Assembly (NCBI RefSeq): GCF_029846175.1
Contig: NZ_JARWAC010000015.1
Span: 310,001 to 374,000 of the forward strand
Direction: 5' to 3'
Length of the DNA: 64,000 nt
Origin: Sphaerisporangium sp. TRM90804
GTDB taxonomy: Bacteria; Actinomycetota; Actinomycetes; Streptosporangiales; Streptosporangiaceae
A program made the position numbers and the translations under genes. The notes below the pieces were generated by a model. It was given only the letters and a program-made list of their open reading frames with translations, was not told where the DNA came from and made no database searches. Of the stretch, positions 9,506-18,312 are shown in pieces (position 1 is the first letter of the stretch; each line of letters starts with the position of its first letter).

Positions 9506-10531
9506 TCACGGCCAGGAGGAGTCCTGCTCGGGGTCGCCGCCGTCGGTCAGCAGGCGGACGTCCGACTCGACCATCATCGCCACGAGCTCCTCGAAGGAGA
9601 CGACCGGCTCCCACCCGAGCTGCACGCGGGCCTTCTTGGGGTCGGCGCATAGCAGGTCGACCTCCGCGGGCCGGTGCAGCGACTGGTCGCCCACCACGTG
9701 GCGCTCCCAGTCGAGGCCGGCGGCCTCGAAGGCGGCGACCACGAGCTCGCGCACCGACCACGTGCGGCCGGTGCCGATGACGTAGTCCTCCGGGGCCGCC
9801 GCCTGGAGCATCAGGCGCATCGCCTTGACGTAGTCGCCGGCGTACCCCCAGTCGCGCCGCGCCTCCAGGTTGCCGAGCCGCAGCTCCGAGGCCAGGCCCA
9901 GCTTGATGCGCGCGGCGCCGAGCGTGACCTTGCGGGTGACGAACTCGGCGCCCCGCCGCGGCGACTCGTGGTTGAACAGGATGCCGGAGACCGCGTACAT
10001 CCCGTAGGACTCGCGGTAGTTCTGGGTGAGGAAGTGCCCGTACGCCTTGGCCACGCCGTACGGCGAGCGCGGGTGGAAGGGGGTCCTCTCGTTCTGCGGC
10101 GTCTCGCGCACCTGGCCGAACATCTCCGAGGACGACGCCTGGTAGAAGCGGATCTGGCCGGATCCGGCCGCCCGCGCGGACGTCACCCCGGAGCAGACCC
10201 TGATGGCCTCCAGCATGCGCAGCACGCCCATGCCGGTGACCTCGGCCGTCAGCTCGGCCTGCTCCCACGACATCGGGACGAACGAGATGGCTCCCAGGTT
10301 GTAGACCTCGTCGGGCTGGGCCCGCTCCACCGCCGAGATGAGCGACCCCTGGTCGAGCAGGTCGCCGCGGACCAGCCGCACGTCCTGCAGCAGACGGCGC
10401 ACCCGGGACACCCGGGGGTTCGCCTGCCCGCGCACCAGCCCCCACACCTCGTACCCCTCTTCGAGCAGGTGCTCGGCGAGATAGGAGCCGTCCTGGCCCG
10501 TGATGCCAGTGATCAGCGCGCGTTTGGCCAA
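9506..10531 (-). CDS. gmd: GDP-mannose 4,6-dehydratase
   Basis: A 341-residue extended-SDR sugar-nucleotide dehydratase that converts GDP-D-mannose to GDP-4-keto-6-deoxy-D-mannose, the precursor of GDP-fucose and GDP-rhamnose. It has TGITGQDGSYLAEHL at the N-terminus, SSSEMFG and YGVAKAYG (YxxxK catalytic pair), and the NHESPRRG and RDWGYAGDYV segments diagnostic of Gmd. The TTG at 10531 is chosen because an AGGAGG site sits 5 bp upstream; earlier in-frame starts have none. No reductase partner is next to it. It may serve the glycosyltransferase operon that diverges from it. Confidence 0.92.
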   Translation of the reverse strand: MAKRALITGITGQDGSYLAEHLLEEGYEVWGLVRGQANPRVSRVRRLLQDVRLVRGDLLDQGSLISAVERAQPDEVYNLGAISFVPMSWEQAELTAEVTGMGVLRMLEAIRVCSGVTSARAAGSGQIRFYQASSSEMFGQVRETPQNERTPFHPRSPYGVAKAYGHFLTQNYRESYGMYAVSGILFNHESPRRGAEFVTRKVTLGAARIKLGLASELRLGNLEARRDWGYAGDYVKAMRLMLQAAAPEDYVIGTGRTWSVRELVVAAFEAAGLDWERHVVGDQSLHRPAEVDLLCADPKKARVQLGWEPVVSFEELVAMMVESDVRLLTDGGDPEQDSSWP

Positions 10532-10855
10532 CGGGTCCTCCTGGTTCTTCGGGCATGCGTCCGGCATGCGACGCCCGAACTCGTGGCTACAAGACGCGAA
10601 TGTACCGTCATGTCACCCGGCAAGCGCTATGCGAGGGCCGGGATGGCGCGATCCAGCAGCGTAGAACGCGTTCTACCGAGCTGCGCTCGGTTCGGCTGAC
10701 TTCGCAGTTCGCGGCAGGTAGGAGTGATTTGAGGCACAATTTCATGTTAGCTACCCCTCCCCTGCTGGATGGTAGGGTTCGCGGCTAAGATCGGCCTTCG
10801 CGGTCCATGCCTCCTTACGGGTGGCTGCCGAGCACCGCTGTCGAAAGGGGTGTCC
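10532..10855. other. Intergenic region between gmd and glycosyltransferase operon
   Basis: 324 bp carrying the divergent promoters of gmd and the glycosyltransferase operon. The only clear element is the perfect palindrome at 10662-10675. No further ORF with a credible ribosome site is seen. Confidence 0.5.
10662..10675. promoter_or_regulatory. Perfect 14-bp palindrome matching the KstR box
   Basis: TAGAACGCGTTCTA is a perfect palindrome and fits TnnAACnnGTTnnA exactly. It sits between the divergent gmd and glycosyltransferase genes, 131 and 181 bp from their starts. It could control either. Confidence 0.6.
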
Positions 10856-12163
10856 GTGGCGAGTCCAGACGACGCGGGGGAACAGGCCGGCCGGCCCGGA
10901 GCCGGCGCACCCGGGGACGGCCCGCTGCGCGTGGCCCTCCTGTCGTACCGGAGCAAGCCGACCTGTGGCGGGCAGGGCGTCTACCTGCGCCATCTGAGCC
11001 GCGAGCTGGTCGCGCTCGGGCACCACGTGGAGGTCCTGTCCGGACAGCCCTATCCCGAGCTGGACGAGGGCGTCGCGCTCACCAAGGTGCCGAGCCTCGA
11101 CCTCTACCGCGACGAGGACCCGTTCCGCACCCCCGGCCTTCGCGAGTACCGCGACTGGATCGACCTGCTCGAGGTCGGGACGATGTGGACGGCCGGCTTC
11201 CCCGAGCCGCTGACCTTCAGCCTGCGCGCCCTGCGCGAGCTGCGGAGCCGCCAGGGCGACTTCGACGTCGTCCAGGACAACCAGACGCTCGGCTACGGCC
11301 TGCTCGGCATCCAGAAGCTCTTCCCGGTGGTGGGCACGATCCACCACCCCATCAGCGTGGACCGGCGCATCGAGCTCAAGGCGGCGTCCGGGCTCAAGCG
11401 GCTCTCGATGCGCCGCTGGTACGGCTTCGTGCGCATGCAGAGCATGGTCGCACCGCGCCTGAACCCGATCCTCACGGTGAGCGAGTCGAGCCTCGCCGAC
11501 ATCCACCGCGACTTCAACGTGCCGCAGCGCAACATGCGGCTGATCCCGCTGGGCGTCGACACCCGCTACTTCCACCCCCGCCCCCACCTGGCGCGGCGCA
11601 AGGGCTCGATCGTCGCGGTCGCCAGCGCCGACTCCCCCATGAAGGGCGTCGCCACGCTGCTGCGCGCCGTCGCCAAGCTCGCCACCGAACGCGACGTGCA
11701 CCTCACCGTCGTCAGCAGGCCCACCCCGGGCGGGCCCACCGAGAAGCTCGTCCAGGAGCTGGCCCTGGGCGACCGGGTGACCTTCGTGCACGGCATCTCC
11801 GACGAGGCCCTCGGCGAGCTGATCGCCACCTCCGAGATGTCCGTCGTGCCCTCGCTGTACGAGGGGTTCTCGCTGCCGGCCGTCGAGCACATGGCCAGCG
11901 CCACCCCGCTGGTGGCCAGCCGCACCGGGGCGCTGCCCGAGGTCGTCGGCGACGCCGCCGTGCAGGTCACGCCCGGCGACGCCGAGGAGCTGGCCGGCGT
12001 GCTGCGCCGCCTGCACGACTCCCCCGAGGAGCGCGAGCGTGTCGGCAGGGCCGGATACGACCGGGCGATGGAGCGGTACACCTGGCGCGTGGTGGCCATG
12101 CGGACCGTCGAGGCGTACCGCGAGGCCATCCAGGCGCGCGGGAAGGCGAAAGGGGAGCGGTAA
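10856..12163 (+). CDS. GT4-family glycosyltransferase
   Basis: A 435-residue GT-B glycosyltransferase of family 4. The N-terminal domain has LLSYRSKPTCGGQGVYLRHLSREL with the acceptor-side glycine loop. The C-terminal domain has LIPLGVDTRYFHP, then YEGFSLPAVEHMA (the E-x7-E nucleotide-sugar motif) and ASRTGALPEVVGDAA. The GTG at 10856 follows AAAGGGG by 5 bp; the upstream in-frame ATG has no ribosome site. Its stop directly abuts the GTG of the methyltransferase gene. The donor could be GDP-mannose or a product of the divergent gmd, which is inference only. Confidence 0.88.
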   Translation: MASPDDAGEQAGRPGAGAPGDGPLRVALLSYRSKPTCGGQGVYLRHLSRELVALGHHVEVLSGQPYPELDEGVALTKVPSLDLYRDEDPFRTPGLREYRDWIDLLEVGTMWTAGFPEPLTFSLRALRELRSRQGDFDVVQDNQTLGYGLLGIQKLFPVVGTIHHPISVDRRIELKAASGLKRLSMRRWYGFVRMQSMVAPRLNPILTVSESSLADIHRDFNVPQRNMRLIPLGVDTRYFHPRPHLARRKGSIVAVASADSPMKGVATLLRAVAKLATERDVHLTVVSRPTPGGPTEKLVQELALGDRVTFVHGISDEALGELIATSEMSVVPSLYEGFSLPAVEHMASATPLVASRTGALPEVVGDAAVQVTPGDAEELAGVLRRLHDSPEERERVGRAGYDRAMERYTWRVVAMRTVEAYREAIQARGKAKGER

Positions 12164-12877
12164 GTGCTGACGGTGGACTTCGGGAGGCTGCCGGTCGGCC
12201 CCGGCCAGCGTGTGCTCGACCTGGGTTGCGGCGGCGGCCGCCACGCCTTCGAGGTGCTGCGGCGCGGCGCCGACGTGGTCGCGTTCGACCAGGACGCGGC
12301 CGAGCTGGAGAGCGTCGGGTCGATGTTCGCCGCCATGGACAAGGCCGGCGAGGTGCCGAAGGGCGCCACCGGCGAGACCGTGACCGGCGACGCGCTGGCC
12401 ATGCCGTTCCCCGACGCGTCGTTCGACCGTGTGATCGCGGCGGAGGTGCTGGAGCACATCCCCGACGACACCGCCGCCATGCGCGAGATCGTCCGCGTGC
12501 TCAAGCCGGGCGGCCTGGTGGCCGTCACCGTGCCGAGCTTCCTGCCCGAGCGCATCTGCTGGGCGCTGTCGGAGGAGTACCACACCGCGCCGGGCGGCCA
12601 CATCCGCATCTACACGCTCGCCGAGCTGGCCGCCAAGCTGAAGGCCACCGGCCTGGTGGTGGGCCCGCACCACCACGCGCACGGCCTGCACTCCCCGTAC
12701 TGGTGGATCAAGTGCGCCGTCGGGGTGGACAACGACACCCACCCGCTCGCCAAGGCCTACCACGAGCTGCTGGTCTGGGACATCATGAAGCGCCCGGCCG
12801 CGACCCGCCTCGCCGAGGCCGTGCTCAACCCCCTGATCGGCAAGAGCGTGGTGGTCTACGCCCGGAAGCCCGCATGA
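12164..12877 (+). CDS. Class I SAM-dependent methyltransferase
   Basis: A 237-residue methyltransferase with motif I VLDLGCGGGRHAFEVLRRG, acidic motif II AFDQD, GDALAMPFPDASFDRVIAAEVLEHIPD (post-I/IV) and VLKPGGLVAVTVPS. It has a C-terminal extension with a His-rich HHHAHGLHSPYWW segment that could line the acceptor site. The GTG start immediately follows the stop of the glycosyltransferase gene, and its TGA overlaps the next ATG. It probably methylates the glycosylated product of the operon. Confidence 0.88.
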   Translation: MLTVDFGRLPVGPGQRVLDLGCGGGRHAFEVLRRGADVVAFDQDAAELESVGSMFAAMDKAGEVPKGATGETVTGDALAMPFPDASFDRVIAAEVLEHIPDDTAAMREIVRVLKPGGLVAVTVPSFLPERICWALSEEYHTAPGGHIRIYTLAELAAKLKATGLVVGPHHHAHGLHSPYWWIKCAVGVDNDTHPLAKAYHELLVWDIMKRPAATRLAEAVLNPLIGKSVVVYARKPA

Positions 12878-13956
12878 CGGGAGGGGGCACGATCCCCTCG
12901 GTCCCCGGGGTCATCACGGCTGAGCAGGTCGTCGCCACGGCGCGCAGCATCGCGGCGGTCCAGGAGCCCGACGGCGGGGTGCCCTGGCCGGACGGCCACG
13001 TCGACGCCTGGAACCACGTCGAGTGCCTGATGGCGCTCACCACCGCCGGGCTGACCGGCCCGGCACGGCGCGGCTACGCGTGGCTGGCCTCGCACCAGCG
13101 CGACGACGGCTCCTGGCCGATGAAGATCGTCCGGGGCCGGGCCACCGAGGCGAACGGCGAGAGCAACCACGCCGCGTACGCCGCCGTGGGCGTCTGGCAC
13201 GAGCTGCTGGTCACCGGGGACGAGACGTTCGCGCGGTCGATGTGGCCGGTGGTGCGCCGGGCGCTCGACTTCGTCGTGGGGCTGCAGACGGCGCGCGGCG
13301 AGATCGTCTGGGAGCGCTCGGCGGCGGGCCTGGCGGCCCAGTACGCCCTGCTCACCGGCTGCGCCTCGATCTACCAGGGGCTGCGCTGCGGCGTGCTGCT
13401 CGGCGAGCACCTGGGCGAGCCGCAGCCCGACTGGGAGCTGGCCGCCGACCTGCTCGGCCACGCGCTCGCCGCCCACCCCGAGGCGTTCGCCGACAAGAGC
13501 CGGTTCTCGATGGACTGGTACTACCCCGTGCTCGGCGGCGCCGTGCGCGGCCCCGCCGGGGCCGACCGGCTGGCGCGGGAGTGGGACACGTTCGTCGTAC
13601 CGGGGCTGGGGATCCGCTGCGTCTCCGACCAGCCGTGGGTCACCGGCGCCGAGTCGTGCGAGCTGGTGATGGCACTCGACGCGCTGGGCGACACCGCGCG
13701 GGCGCTGGCCGTGTACCAGGACATGCAGCACCTCAGGCACGAGGACGGCTCCTACTGGACGGGCTGGCAGTTCGTGAACCGCAAGTGGTTCCCGCACGAG
13801 CAGTCGGCCTACACCGCCGCCGCCGTGGTCCTGGCCGCCGACGCGCTGTCGGGCGCCACGCCCGCCTCCGGCCTGTTCCGCGACGCCGGCCGCTCGACGG
13901 TCCCGGCGTCCGACCCCGCCGCCTGCGGCTGCTCCACCGCCCCCACCCGCACCTGA
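12874..13956 (+). CDS. Terpenoid-cyclase/prenyltransferase-barrel protein
   Basis: A 360-residue alpha/alpha-barrel protein resembling the C-terminal half of squalene/oxidosqualene cyclases and usually annotated as a prenyltransferase. It carries repeated QW-like turns: EPDGGVPWPDG, HQRDDGSWPMK and HEDGSYWTGWQ. No DxDD proton-donor motif was found, so cyclase activity cannot be assumed; the barrel may act on a glycan or lipid instead. The ATG overlaps the methyltransferase stop (ATGA). The operon glycosyltransferase - methyltransferase - barrel protein suggests a glycolipid or glyco-terpenoid product. The fold call is fair, the function unknown. Confidence 0.7.
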   Translation: MTGGGTIPSVPGVITAEQVVATARSIAAVQEPDGGVPWPDGHVDAWNHVECLMALTTAGLTGPARRGYAWLASHQRDDGSWPMKIVRGRATEANGESNHAAYAAVGVWHELLVTGDETFARSMWPVVRRALDFVVGLQTARGEIVWERSAAGLAAQYALLTGCASIYQGLRCGVLLGEHLGEPQPDWELAADLLGHALAAHPEAFADKSRFSMDWYYPVLGGAVRGPAGADRLAREWDTFVVPGLGIRCVSDQPWVTGAESCELVMALDALGDTARALAVYQDMQHLRHEDGSYWTGWQFVNRKWFPHEQSAYTAAAVVLAADALSGATPASGLFRDAGRSTVPASDPAACGCSTAPTRT

Positions 13957-13969
13957 GCGCGCCCCCGCC

Positions 13970-15193
13970 TCAGCCCTCGTAGTCCTTCAGCCGGACGGCG
14001 TCGTGCAGGTACGCGCCGCGCCGCTGGAGCGCCAGCAGCCCGCGCGACACGCTGACGGGGAGCAGCCCGAACAGCCGCCCCGCCTGGGCCTGCGCCCGCG
14101 CCTGGAAGCGGGTGCAGGGCATGAGCTTCCTGACGGCGCCCATGCCGGCCTCCCGGGTGCGCAGGACGTACTCCCGCAGCTCCGCCTCGTAGGCGGGAAA
14201 GGCCCTGCGATGGTCGCCGCCGGCCGCCTTGAGCTCGCCGGCCAGCACGTAGGCGCCCACGGCGGCGAGGGTGGTGCCGCCGCCGACGGCGGGCCCCGGG
14301 CTGTAGCCGGCGTCGCCGACCAGCGTCACCCGCCCGCGCGACCAGGTGTCCATGCGGATCTGGGTGATCGAGTCGAAGTAGAACGCGGGGGCGTGCTCCA
14401 GCTCCTTCAGCAGCAGGGGCACGTGCCACCCGTCCCCCGCGAACGCCTCGCGCAACAGCGCCTTCTGCCGCTCGACGTCCCGGTGGCCGTACCGCAGCTC
14501 CGTGGGCCGCCTGAACAGGAAGACGGCCCTGGCCTCGGCGTCGCGCCCCGCGGCGTAGACGGCGACGGCCTTGCCCGCGCCGCTGTAGGCCAGCATGCGG
14601 CGCTCCAGCCCGAAGTGGTTGGGCAGGGAGAAGACGGCGAGGTAGGCCCCGCTGTGGTGCGCGTGGTCGCGTTCGTCGCCGAACCGGAGGCGCCGGACGG
14701 TGGAGTGCAGGCCGTCCGCGCCGGCCACCAGGTGGAACCGGCGGGGCGGGCCCTTCTCGAAGGTCGCCGTCACCCCGCCGGCGTCCTCGTCGAGGCTCTC
14801 GATCGAGTCGCCGAACACGTACTCGACGTCGTGCCGGGTGCGCTGGTAGAGGATCTCGGCGAGGTCGTCGCGCATGATCTCGACGTGGCGGCCGGACGCC
14901 GCCGCCATGAGCCGCTCGACGTCGATGTCGACCGGTCGCCCGCCGTCCCCCGTGACGAGGGAGACGACCCGCGTCGTCGTCCGCATGGCCTCGATCTCGG
15001 GCAGGACGCCCATGCGCTCGGCGACGTCCACGGCGGGCCGGAAGAGGTCGACCGCGTGACCGCCGGTCCGCCGCGGCGCCGGGGCTCGCTCGACCACGGT
15101 GGGGGTGAGGCCGTGACGCCGGAGCCAGTAGGCCAGGACGGGCCCGGCCACGCTCGCGCCGGAGATCAGGACGTCGGTGTTCGCTGCTGTCAT
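13970..15193 (-). CDS. Class A FAD-dependent monooxygenase
   Basis: A 407-residue aromatic-hydroxylase-type flavoprotein. Its N-terminal dinucleotide-binding strand reads LISGASVAGPVLAYWLRRHG with VVERA as the ribose-binding acid. Mid-protein AGADGLHSTVR is the second FAD/NADPH motif, and VTLVGDAGYSPGPAVGGGTTLA the third. It is related to TetX and rifamycin-type monooxygenases, so inactivation of a small aromatic or antibiotic is possible. It is divergent from a TetR regulator with two operators between them, suggesting substrate induction. Confidence 0.85.
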   Translation of the reverse strand: MTAANTDVLISGASVAGPVLAYWLRRHGLTPTVVERAPAPRRTGGHAVDLFRPAVDVAERMGVLPEIEAMRTTTRVVSLVTGDGGRPVDIDVERLMAAASGRHVEIMRDDLAEILYQRTRHDVEYVFGDSIESLDEDAGGVTATFEKGPPRRFHLVAGADGLHSTVRRLRFGDERDHAHHSGAYLAVFSLPNHFGLERRMLAYSGAGKAVAVYAAGRDAEARAVFLFRRPTELRYGHRDVERQKALLREAFAGDGWHVPLLLKELEHAPAFYFDSITQIRMDTWSRGRVTLVGDAGYSPGPAVGGGTTLAAVGAYVLAGELKAAGGDHRRAFPAYEAELREYVLRTREAGMGAVRKLMPCTRFQARAQAQAGRLFGLLPVSVSRGLLALQRRGAYLHDAVRLKDYEG

Positions 15194-15228
15194 CGGAGCC
15201 CTCCGCGGTCCGCTGCGCCGGTTTGTTT

Positions 15229-15246
15229 ACTTAACGGAAGGTAAGT
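15229..15246. promoter_or_regulatory. TetR-type operator 1
   Basis: ACTTAA-N6-GTAAGT, one base from symmetric. The spacing and half-sites match operator 2 (15270-15287); centres are 41 bp apart, about four turns. It lies 36 bp upstream of the monooxygenase start. Confidence 0.75.
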
Positions 15247-15269
15247 CATCGGGTCGGGCCGCCTCAAGT

Positions 15270-15287
15270 ACTTACTCACCGGTAAGT
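15270..15287. promoter_or_regulatory. TetR-type operator 2
   Basis: ACTTAC-N6-GTAAGT is a perfect 6-6-6 inverted repeat in the divergent promoter region, 81 bp upstream of the tetR-type start. It is the probable binding site of the protein encoded at 15369-15911. Confidence 0.8.
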
Positions 15288-15368
15288 CAGTAAACTCGGC
15301 GACGCCCGGACCGCCAGCCGGATCACCGGCGCGCGGGCTCCACGACGGGCCGGGCCGACGGAGGGACG

Positions 15369-15911
15369 ATGCCGAGGAGACCGAGCGGCACGAGGGAACG
15401 CATCCAGGCGGCCGCCCTGGAGCTGTTCGGCGCCCAGGGCATCCAGCAGACGTCCCTGCGCGAGATCGCCGACCGGCTCGGCATCACCAAGCCCGCGCTC
15501 TACTACCACTTCGCGTCGAGGGAGGACCTCGTCCGCAGCCTCGTGCAGCCGCTGATCGACCAGGTCGAGGAGCTGCTGGCCGAGCAGGAGTCCGCCGGGC
15601 GGGTCGACCCGCGGCGGCTGCTGGAGAGGTACTTCGACCTGTACTACCAGCAGCGCGAGGTCACGCTGCTGGTCGTGCGCGAGCTGAGCGCGCTGGCCTA
15701 CCTCGACCTGGCGTCCAGGACCGCCGGCTGGCGGCAGCGGCTGGTGACGCTGCTGGTGGGGCCGGCGCCCGCGCTCGCCGACCAGGCGCGCGCCGTGGTG
15801 GCCGTCGGAGGGCTGGCCGACTGCACCGTCATGTTCGCCCATCTGCCCGCCGACGAGCTGCGCCCGGCCGCCGTGGACGCCGCCTGCGGCGCGCTGGGGA
15901 TCCCCGGCTGA
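15369..15911 (+). CDS. TetR-family transcriptional regulator
   Basis: A 180-residue repressor. Residues 8-55 form the canonical TetR helix-turn-helix: RERIQAAALELFGAQGIQQTSLREIADRLGITKPALYYHFASREDLV. The C-terminal ligand domain is not recognisable by eye. It is divergent from the FAD monooxygenase, and two ACTTAM-N6-GTAAGT operators lie in the 175-bp gap. Most likely it represses the monooxygenase and itself until a ligand, perhaps the monooxygenase substrate, binds. Confidence 0.92.
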   Translation: MPRRPSGTRERIQAAALELFGAQGIQQTSLREIADRLGITKPALYYHFASREDLVRSLVQPLIDQVEELLAEQESAGRVDPRRLLERYFDLYYQQREVTLLVVRELSALAYLDLASRTAGWRQRLVTLLVGPAPALADQARAVVAVGGLADCTVMFAHLPADELRPAAVDAACGALGIPG

Positions 15912-16062
15912 GCGAGCGCCCCGGGTGCCCGGGAAGCGGCGGAACGCGGCCTCGTAGATCGCTTGACACCCATCTCGCGAGCCTCCTTAATGGCGGCATA
16001 TCGCACTGATAGGCAAGCGTCGGGTTTCTTCGCGTTCGTCCTATACGGGAGGTGCAAGGCCT

Positions 16063-17487
16063 TTGACGACGACGTCAAGGGCCCGGCCGGTCCTCCGGGG
16101 CCCGGCTCGCGCGGGGCCCGGCGGGCAGGCGAGGGGCGGCGCGGTGCCCGCGCGCATCCGGCTCATCTCCGGCGTCACGGTGGCCGCGCTGGTGCTGCTG
16201 TTCGCCACGCTCGCCGTCATCACCCAGGGCGCCCGCACCGGACTGCGCGCCATCGGCCACGACGCGGGGCCGCAGGTGGTGGCCACCGCGGGGCTGTACC
16301 TGGCCCTGAGCGACATGGACGGCCAGGTCGCACTCCTGCTGCTGATGGGCGGCGGGCGCGATGAGCGGCGCGCCGAGGCGCTCCTGCGGTACGAGCGCAG
16401 CCGCACCGAGGCCGGGCGCGCGCTGCTGAGGGCCTCCGCGCTCGCCGGCGACGACGCCCGGGAGGGCCGGACGGTCCAGGCCGTCCTGGACGGGCTCGGC
16501 CGGTACGAGCGGACGGCCGCGCGGGCCCTGCTGCTGGCCGAACAGGCGGGGTACGACGCCGGCCCGCCTCCGGAGCGGGTGCTGCGGACCTACCGCGCCG
16601 CCACCGACCTGATGCGCGAGGAGCTGCTCCCCCAGGCGTACAACCTCACCCTGGAGAGCGGCACGACCGTCCGGCGGGTGCACGACGAGACCCGCTCCTC
16701 CCTCACCACCGGGCGCGCGGTCGTGGCCGCCGCCGGCGTGCTGGCGTTGGGCTGCCTGGTGGCGCTGCAGGTGTACCTGGCCCGGCGGTTCCGGCGGCTG
16801 TTCGGCCCCGCGCTCGTGCTCGCCTCGGCCGTCACCGCGATGTACGTCCTCACCGGCCTGCACGTCTCGGCCCGCGAGGCGGACGCCCTGGTCGCCGCCA
16901 AGCGCGACGGGTTCGACGCGGTGCTGCTGCTGGCGAGGGCGCGCGCCATCGGCAACGGCATGCACGCCGACCAGACCCGCTACCTGCTCGACCCCGAGCG
17001 CGCCGACACCTACGAGCACACCTACCTGGACGCCGCGCAGTCGGTGCTGTACCTGGAGGCGACCAGCGTGCACGCCTACCACGAGCGGGTGGCCGCGGCC
17101 GCCGCCGCGCCCGAGGGCGGGCGGCGGCCCGCGTTCGCCGGGTTCCTCGGCTCCGCCCTGGCCATGCGGGACGCGTCCGGGACGCGGCCCGTGCTCGCCG
17201 CCTACGACCGTCTCCAGCGGTCGGACGCCGACCTGCGCCGCCGGGCCTCCGGCGGCGAGACCGGGCAGGCCCTGAGCGTGCTGCTCGGCCCGCTGACCTC
17301 GGACTTCGACCGCTACGACGCGACGCTGCTGGACCTGGCCGGGCAGCACCGCACCTCCTTCGAGCGGTCGATCGCGCGGGGCGAGGACGCCCTGGCCGAC
17401 CTGTGGTTCCTGCTGCCGGTGGCGATGGTGTCCATCGCCGTGCTGGTCGTCGCCGGCATCTGGCCGCGGCTCGACGAGTACCGCTGA
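16063..17487 (+). CDS. glnX: GlnX-like membrane protein
   Basis: A 474-residue integral membrane protein with four predicted membrane segments, near residues 33-55, 222-243, 246-267 and 450-468. Two large extracytoplasmic helical regions (about 60-215 and 270-445) lie between them. The layout, and the amino-acid-binding lipoprotein right after it, match GlnX of the mycobacterial/corynebacterial GlnX-GlnH-PknG amino-acid sensing system. The TTG at 16063 has GGGAGG 9-10 bp upstream; GTG at 16144 with GAGGGG is a serious alternative. PknG is missing here. Confidence 0.7.
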   Translation: MTTTSRARPVLRGPARAGPGGQARGGAVPARIRLISGVTVAALVLLFATLAVITQGARTGLRAIGHDAGPQVVATAGLYLALSDMDGQVALLLLMGGGRDERRAEALLRYERSRTEAGRALLRASALAGDDAREGRTVQAVLDGLGRYERTAARALLLAEQAGYDAGPPPERVLRTYRAATDLMREELLPQAYNLTLESGTTVRRVHDETRSSLTTGRAVVAAAGVLALGCLVALQVYLARRFRRLFGPALVLASAVTAMYVLTGLHVSAREADALVAAKRDGFDAVLLLARARAIGNGMHADQTRYLLDPERADTYEHTYLDAAQSVLYLEATSVHAYHERVAAAAAAPEGGRRPAFAGFLGSALAMRDASGTRPVLAAYDRLQRSDADLRRRASGGETGQALSVLLGPLTSDFDRYDATLLDLAGQHRTSFERSIARGEDALADLWFLLPVAMVSIAVLVVAGIWPRLDEYR

Positions 17488-17499
17488 GAGGGGGAGGGC

Positions 17500-18312
17500 A
17501 TGTCCGTGCGCGCGCTGCCGGCGGCCGTCGCGCTGGCCGTCCTGCTCGCGGGGGCCTGCGGCGCGCCCGAGCGCGAGTCGGTCGCGGGAAAGCGGACCGT
17601 GGTGGTCGGCGTACGGCCCGACCTGCCGGGGCTCGGCCTGCGCCTGCCCGACGGCGGCTTCGAGGGTTACGACGTCGACGTCGCCCGATACCTGGTGCGC
17701 AAGCTCGGGGCGGGCATCCGCCTGATCCCCGTCCTCGCCGCCGAGCGCGAGCGGGTGCTGCTCGACGGGCGGGCCGACCTGGTGCTCGCCACGTTCTCCG
17801 TCACCCAGGAACGCAAGTCGCGGGTCGCCTTCGCGGGCCCGTACCACGTCTCCTACCAGGACATCATGGTGCGCGCCGACCGTGAGGGGATCGCCGGCGT
17901 GCGCGACCTGGAGGGGAAGGGCATCTGCGCCGTCGAGGGGTCCAACGCGGCCGAGCGGGTCGTGGAGGAGCGCGGGGTCAAGGCCCGGCTCGTCCCGGCC
18001 GCCGACTACGACCGCTGCGTGGCCCTGCTCAAGGAGGGCGAGCTCGACGCGATCACCACCAACGACGTCATCCTCGCCGGCCTGGCCGCCCGCGAGAAGG
18101 GCCGGCTGCGCCTGGTGAACGCGCGCTTCAACGAGCAGCGCACCGGCGTCGGCATCCGCAAGGGCGACCTGGACGGCTGCGAGGCGATCAACCGCGCGAT
18201 CACCGACATGTACCAGGACGGCACGGCCGCCCGCCTGATCGCCAAGTGGTTCGACGGCACCGGCCTGGACCTGACGTCCGTCCACGTGCCGCGCTTCGAG
18301 GGCTGCGAATGA
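17500..18312 (+). CDS. glnH: GlnH-like amino-acid-binding lipoprotein
   Basis: A 270-residue extracellular solute-binding protein, family 3. The signal peptide ends in a lipobox with Cys near residue 20 (LLAGACG). The mature part has two lobes with GYDVDVARYLVRKLG, LATFSVTQERKSRVAFAGPY and LITNDV-type hinge segments (AITTNDVILAGLA). In mycobacteria GlnH binds Asp/Glu/Asn and signals through GlnX to PknG. ATG follows GGGGGAGG 12 bp after the glnX stop. Its TGA overlaps a 17-codon micro-ORF leading to the MFS gene. Confidence 0.82.
   Translation: MSVRALPAAVALAVLLAGACGAPERESVAGKRTVVVGVRPDLPGLGLRLPDGGFEGYDVDVARYLVRKLGAGIRLIPVLAAERERVLLDGRADLVLATFSVTQERKSRVAFAGPYHVSYQDIMVRADREGIAGVRDLEGKGICAVEGSNAAERVVEERGVKARLVPAADYDRCVALLKEGELDAITTNDVILAGLAAREKGRLRLVNARFNEQRTGVGIRKGDLDGCEAINRAITDMYQDGTAARLIAKWFDGTGLDLTSVHVPRFEGCE

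Noticed and set aside
10807-13956. A 1049-codon open frame running through three genes
   Set aside because: Arg/Pro/Ala-rich out-of-frame reading of the glycosyltransferase and methyltransferase genes; only its last third, from 12874, is real.
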